In this document: positions 60,526-64,000 of the stretch, one piece after another
Layout of the letters: each line of letters starts with the position of its first letter
How positions within the stretch are numbered: the first letter of the stretch is position 1
Source: Gordoniibacillus chartarius
GTDB taxonomy: Bacteria; Bacillota; Bacilli; Paenibacillales; NBRC-103111
Assembly (NCBI RefSeq): GCF_042432825.1
Contig: NZ_JBHLWN010000068.1
Location: forward strand, 45,475 to 109,474
Length of the DNA: 64,000 nucleotides
Direction: 5' to 3'
The notes under the pieces: generated by a model
Databases searched by the model: none
What the model saw: only the letters and a program-made list of their open reading frames with translations
Told to the model about the DNA's origin: nothing
Program-made: the position numbers and the translations under genes

Positions 60526-62355
60526 TTGAACCAATTTCGCGCGAAGCTCACATTCATCATGATGGTGATCATCGGCTTGTCGATGTTGACGGCAGGACTG
60601 TTCATCGCCAAGGTATTGGAGGATTCCCATGTCGATCTGCTGCGCAGCAATTTGATGCGCGAGCTGAAGGTCATCTCCGTATCCGGCGATTGGGGCAAAA
60701 GTACGGCGAGTACCGACGAGAGCATTAGTCATTATACGGAACAAGCGACCGAGCTGAAAAATTTGGCGTATACCCGAATTACGTATATCGGATCGGACGG
60801 ACAGGTATTGGGTGACTCCGACCAGGATCCTCGTCTCATGGACAATCACTTCGATCGCGAGGAAATCGCCGGTGCACGGGCGAACGGATTCGGCAGCTCG
60901 ATTCGGTATAGCGACACGCTAAAGCAGAATATGCTATATGTGGCGATGAGGCTGGATCAGCCGGGACAACAGAACGGATATTTGCGGCTTGCTATGAGTC
61001 TCAAGGATGTGGAAGCGACGGTTGAGAAGGTGTGGTATTTTCTCATCGTCGGACTTGCCGTCTTGTTCGTTCTGGCCGGAGCGGTGTCTTACCGGATTGC
61101 CCGCGGCCTGACAAGGCCTATAGAGAAAATTACCCGCGTCGCCAAGCAAATTACGAACATGAACTACAAAGCGCGCGTCAATATGAGCAGGAACGACGAG
61201 GTCGGTCAGCTGGGACGGGCGATCAATGCGATGGCGGACAGCCTCCAGCTGCAGATGCACCGCATTACGGAGAACGAAAACCGGCTGAAGAGCGTCCTGG
61301 AAAATATGACGAGCGGCGTCATGATGATCGATAAAGACGAGCGGATCGTGCTGCTGAACCCGGCTGCCGAAGATTTGCTCGGATTTACGGCGCAGGAGCT
61401 GCTCGGCAAGAAGTATGACGAGGCGAAGCAGCAATACGAATTCGCCAAGCTCATTCAAGAATGCGTGGATACGGGGGAGCATGTCCGCGACGAAATGATG
61501 TTTTATTATCCGTCGGAGCGCATCCTGGATATTAACCTCAGCCCTATAGCCCATGAAGGCGACGAATGGGCCGGCGTATTGATCGTACTGCACGATATTA
61601 CGGCGGTTCGACGCCTGGAGCGGATGCGAAGCGAGTTCGTCGCCAACGTCTCGCATGAGCTCAAGACACCGATCGCCGCGGTGAAAGGCTTTACGGAGAC
61701 ACTGCTGGCCGGGGCGCTGAACGACATGGATACGGCGAAGCAGTTTTTGCAAATTATTTTCGATGAATCGGAGCGGCTCAACCGGTTGATCGGGGATATT
61801 CTGGAGCTGTCGAAGATTGAATCCAAGCGGATTCCGCTGCAGTTCTCGCCGGTCGATATGCCGGTGTTTGTCGATAATCTAATCAGTATGATGAGGCCGG
61901 AAGCGAACAAGAAGCATATTGAGCTGCTGAGTCAGGTTCCGGACGATATGTATATGGAAGCCGACGAGGATCGATTGCGGCAAATTTTTATTAATTTGCT
62001 GTCGAACGGCATCAACTATACGCCCGAGGGCGGAAAGGTTAAGGTTCGGATCGATCCGTTGTACGGTGAAGGCGGTAAGTACTCGACTGCCGGAGAGCTA
62101 GGCGAACCGGCTGAATACGAACGAGTCCGGATTACGATTCAAGACACGGGCATCGGCATTCCCAAGAAAGATTTGCCGCGCATTTTCGAACGGTTCTACC
62201 GTGTGGACAAGGCTCGGTCGCGCAGCTCCGGAGGCACCGGGTTAGGGCTATCGATCGTGAAGCATCTGGTAGAGCTGCATCATGGAACGATTCGGGTGGA
62301 TAGCGAGCCGGGTTTCGGTACGACATTTACGATCGAGCTTCCGGTGATTCATTAA
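60526..62355 (+). CDS. phoR: PhoR-type sensor histidine kinase (HAMP, PAS)
   Basis: The protein (609 residues) has two transmembrane helices (about 7-30 and 167-190) around a periplasm-facing sensor domain. HAMP (about 190-245), PAS (about 255-360, VLENMTSGVMMIDKDERIVLLNPAAEDLLG described by position), and a HisKA domain with His377 in NVSHELKTPI follow. The ATPase domain has NLLSNGINYTPEGG, DTGIGIPKKD and GGTGLGLSIVKHLVELH. The TTG at 60526, 8 bp after AAAGGTGG, is preferred over the TTG at 60472. It precedes its regulator by 76 bp, the reverse of the usual phoP-phoR order. TTAATA and TTAACA 11 bp apart at 60430 and 60441 could be a weak Pho box. Confidence 0.85.
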   Translation: MNQFRAKLTFIMMVIIGLSMLTAGLFIAKVLEDSHVDLLRSNLMRELKVISVSGDWGKSTASTDESISHYTEQATELKNLAYTRITYIGSDGQVLGDSDQDPRLMDNHFDREEIAGARANGFGSSIRYSDTLKQNMLYVAMRLDQPGQQNGYLRLAMSLKDVEATVEKVWYFLIVGLAVLFVLAGAVSYRIARGLTRPIEKITRVAKQITNMNYKARVNMSRNDEVGQLGRAINAMADSLQLQMHRITENENRLKSVLENMTSGVMMIDKDERIVLLNPAAEDLLGFTAQELLGKKYDEAKQQYEFAKLIQECVDTGEHVRDEMMFYYPSERILDINLSPIAHEGDEWAGVLIVLHDITAVRRLERMRSEFVANVSHELKTPIAAVKGFTETLLAGALNDMDTAKQFLQIIFDESERLNRLIGDILELSKIESKRIPLQFSPVDMPVFVDNLISMMRPEANKKHIELLSQVPDDMYMEADEDRLRQIFINLLSNGINYTPEGGKVKVRIDPLYGEGGKYSTAGELGEPAEYERVRITIQDTGIGIPKKDLPRIFERFYRVDKARSRSSGGTGLGLSIVKHLVELHHGTIRVDSEPGFGTTFTIELPVIH

Positions 62356-62431
62356 TTTTCAAGAAATGATGGTTTTTTCATGAAGATGATGATACGCTAA
62401 CAATGAATACTCTTAGTTGGGGGATCCCTGT

Positions 62432-63148
62432 ATGGGAAACAAAATTTTAGTCATCGAGGACGAGCCTACCCTGGCCCGGTTGCTCTCCTATAACTTGACC
62501 CAGGAAGGCTATGAGACGAAAGTCGTCGATCACGGAGCCGACGGCTTGCAGGCGGCGCTGCAGCAGCCCTTTGACCTCATTATATTAGATATTATGCTGC
62601 CTGGGCTCAGCGGCTTCGAGATTTTGGCCAAGCTTCGGCAGAAGGGAAATCAGACGCCGGTTATTATTTTGACGGCAAGGAATGCGGAGGAAGAAGTCGT
62701 ACAAGGGCTTAAGCATGGCGCCGACGATTATATGACGAAGCCTTTCGGCGTCGCCGAGCTGCTTGCCCGCGTGTCGGCCGTACTGCGACGCACGAAGCCG
62801 GATGAAGGCGTCGTGGACAGGCAGCAGTCAAGCGATAAAGTGATCGAAATCGGCGAGCTGCACATTTACCCGGAGAAGTACGAGGTGCTGCTCGGCGGCG
62901 AACCGATTCCACTGCGTCCGAAGGAGTTCGAGGTGCTGCTATATTTGGTTCAAAGGCCTGGCGTCGTCGTAACTCGCGACGATTTGATGAATATCGTCTG
63001 GGGCTTCGATTATATCGGAGGCCAGCGAACGGTGGACGTTCACGTTTCGTCGCTGCGCAAGAAGCTGGAGATGAATCAGCAGTCGGTGCAGATCGATTCG
63101 ATTCGGGGCGTAGGGTACAAGCTGGTTACACAGCAGTTGAAGAAGTAA
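62432..63148 (+). CDS. phoP: PhoP-type OmpR-family response regulator
   Basis: The 238-residue protein has a receiver (about 4-118) with Glu9-Asp10 and phosphoacceptor Asp53 in LIILDIMLPG, Lys in DYMTKPFG, and a winged-helix output domain (about 140-236, LRPKEFEVLLYLVQRPG, VWGFDYIGGQRTVDVHVSSLRKKLE by position). It resembles Bacillus PhoP in length and domain order. The ATG at 62432 follows GGGGGATCC; a TTG at 62417 overlaps the site. In Bacillus phoP-phoR lie directly after mdh. Here several genes intervene. Confidence 0.85.
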   Translation: MGNKILVIEDEPTLARLLSYNLTQEGYETKVVDHGADGLQAALQQPFDLIILDIMLPGLSGFEILAKLRQKGNQTPVIILTARNAEEEVVQGLKHGADDYMTKPFGVAELLARVSAVLRRTKPDEGVVDRQQSSDKVIEIGELHIYPEKYEVLLGGEPIPLRPKEFEVLLYLVQRPGVVVTRDDLMNIVWGFDYIGGQRTVDVHVSSLRKKLEMNQQSVQIDSIRGVGYKLVTQQLKK

Positions 63149-63153
63149 GTCGG

Positions 63154-63180
63154 ATGGGTCCTTTGGGGCCCATTTTTTGT
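63154..63180 (+). terminator. Intrinsic terminator after phoP
   Basis: ATGGGTCC pairs with GGGGCCCAT (one G-T pair), with a TTT loop, followed by six T residues. Confidence 0.8.
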
Positions 63181-63715
63181 TTTTATCGGGGATATGGGTC
63201 GGGGCCTGTCGGGCTGAGCGGCGGATTGCAGCTAGGGGGCTGCGGCTTCGTTGAAATCGGGTTCCCGGTCGTGCCGGGGATATACTGCTTTCCTCGCGCG
63301 GCTCCGGGACGAGGCCGAATCGATCATGCTGCCTATTGGAGAAATTTCGTTGCTTGGCAATCATTGCAAATCGAAATCTTAAGGAAATATTATGATTTTG
63401 TTTCAAAAATCTTCAGTTTTGTCCTCTATACTGTTTATGTTATGTGAGAAGGCGGAATTACGGAGGTATGAGGTCGACTGCTACAATATCTGTTATTATT
63501 TGCTGAAAAATGATTCGGCCGCTGCGAAAGCGGCCTGTCAAACACTTCTTGATCTTTACGTTGACGAAAGCTTCTGGCGGGCGGCTGAGAGGAGCAGCAG
63601 CGGCAGCGGGTTTGCGCCGTGCCGCCATCCAAAAAGCAGCACAACACTGGACAGACTGAAACAGGGATTGCGTGACGAAATTATCAACAGAACGTCAGAG
63701 AATAGGCGGGAAGAA
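63181..63715. other. Intergenic region, no convincing gene
   Basis: About 530 bp lie between the phoP terminator and the VanZ-like fragment. A long open frame from 63392 runs into the VanZ frame but its first part has no known motif. A short frame at 63466 follows GGAGG and stops after 12 codons, near a GGCCGCT/AAGCGGCC hairpin (63520-63537). TATACT at 63427-63432 is a possible -10 element. The function is undetermined. Confidence 0.4.
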
Positions 63716-63979
63716 ATGGAACAGGCAAGTGTTATGAATAAACGAGAGAAAATTGAAACCATCTTTGTATGGGCAGTTTTTATTTGTTACACACTTTTTT
63801 TATTTAAATTATTGTTCTTATCAAGAGTTTCACTATTGGATTTGTTGAATAGTCAAAGGACTTTAGTTAGGTCAGTCAATCTCATTCCTTTTTATAGTAT
63901 AAAAGAGTATATATTTAGCAGCTCTGTTACTATAAAAAATTTTGAATATCAAGTTAGCTCCGCTAAGGTCATGATGTGA
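63716..63979 (+). pseudogene. VanZ-like protein, interrupted
   Basis: From the ATG at 63716 (GGGAAG upstream; 63734 is an alternative) the product is 87 residues. It has a transmembrane helix (FVWAVFICYTLFLFKLLFL), then FLSRVSLLDLL and SVNLIPFYSIKEYIF, the N-terminal signature of VanZ-family membrane proteins. The family continues with an NLLGN segment and three more helices. Here the frame ends at TGA (63977-63979) just before that point, and no other frame restores it within the window. The region is AT-rich compared with the rest of the window. Confidence 0.6.
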
Positions 63980-64000
63980 GCTTCTGGTAGGTGATGGTGT

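Overview
The window looks like a chromosomal segment of a Gram-positive, endospore-forming member of the Bacillales, most likely Paenibacillaceae (Paenibacillus or Cohnella type). The grounds are AGGAGG-type ribosome binding sites with frequent GTG and TTG starts, GC-rich coding sequence, spore-associated families (YheC/YheD, YtrH/YtrI, YmaF), and gene neighbourhoods also known from Bacillus (ytoI-ytpI, ytrHI-dnaE, accDA-pyk, citZ-icd-mdh, phoPR). No rRNA, tRNA, CRISPR array, prophage or complete insertion sequence was recognised.

Layout. 1-7.7 kb: a PIG-L family protein, then a cell-wall sugar salvage cluster (divergent kinase, MurR/RpiR regulator, NamZ, NagZ, AnmK) with a paired operator in the divergent promoter region. 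7.7-11 kb: cell-wall enzymes, one behind a c-di-AMP (ydaO/yuaA) riboswitch, plus a polysaccharide deacetylase and an NlpC/P60 peptidase. 11-13.9 kb: a persulfide-response unit (CstR-like repressor, four-domain reductase/rhodanese/TusA/DsrE fusion, two palindromic operators). 13.9-16.3 kb: YdcF, DUF6526, HAD and YmaF proteins. 16.4-22.6 kb: five tandem YheC/YheD ATP-grasp genes. 22.7-25.3 kb: small and secreted proteins and a 52-bp tandem repeat. 25.4-31.4 kb: a two-component system, a class A PBP, Pth2, an oxidoreductase and a small membrane protein. 31.7-39.4 kb: a frameshifted membrane protein, ytoI, ytpI, then a comQXPA-like quorum-sensing locus, then ytrIH. 39.5-48.4 kb: dnaE, pgpA, accDA, pyk and a thioesterase. 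48.4-52.1 kb: ppk and ppx/gppA, with Pho-box-like repeats before ppk. 52.3-60.4 kb: citZ, icd, mdh, fumarase, a 5'-deoxynucleotidase and a second polysaccharide deacetylase. 60.5-63.2 kb: phoR-phoP. The right end is AT-rich and holds an interrupted VanZ-like gene.

The most interesting item is at 34.4-38.5 kb. A 58-codon gene, missed by ordinary ORF calling, encodes a peptide with ComX features (size, a leucine/serine/EQ core, Trp next to the C-terminus). It is transcribed divergently from comP-comA-comQ, which overlap each other by 4 bp. Known comQXPA loci run comQ-comX-comP-comA on one strand, so this order and orientation are unusual. comP appears to use a CTG start. Other themes are phosphate control (PhoPR, Pho boxes at ppk), cell-wall turnover, and a spore-related ATP-grasp array of unknown product.
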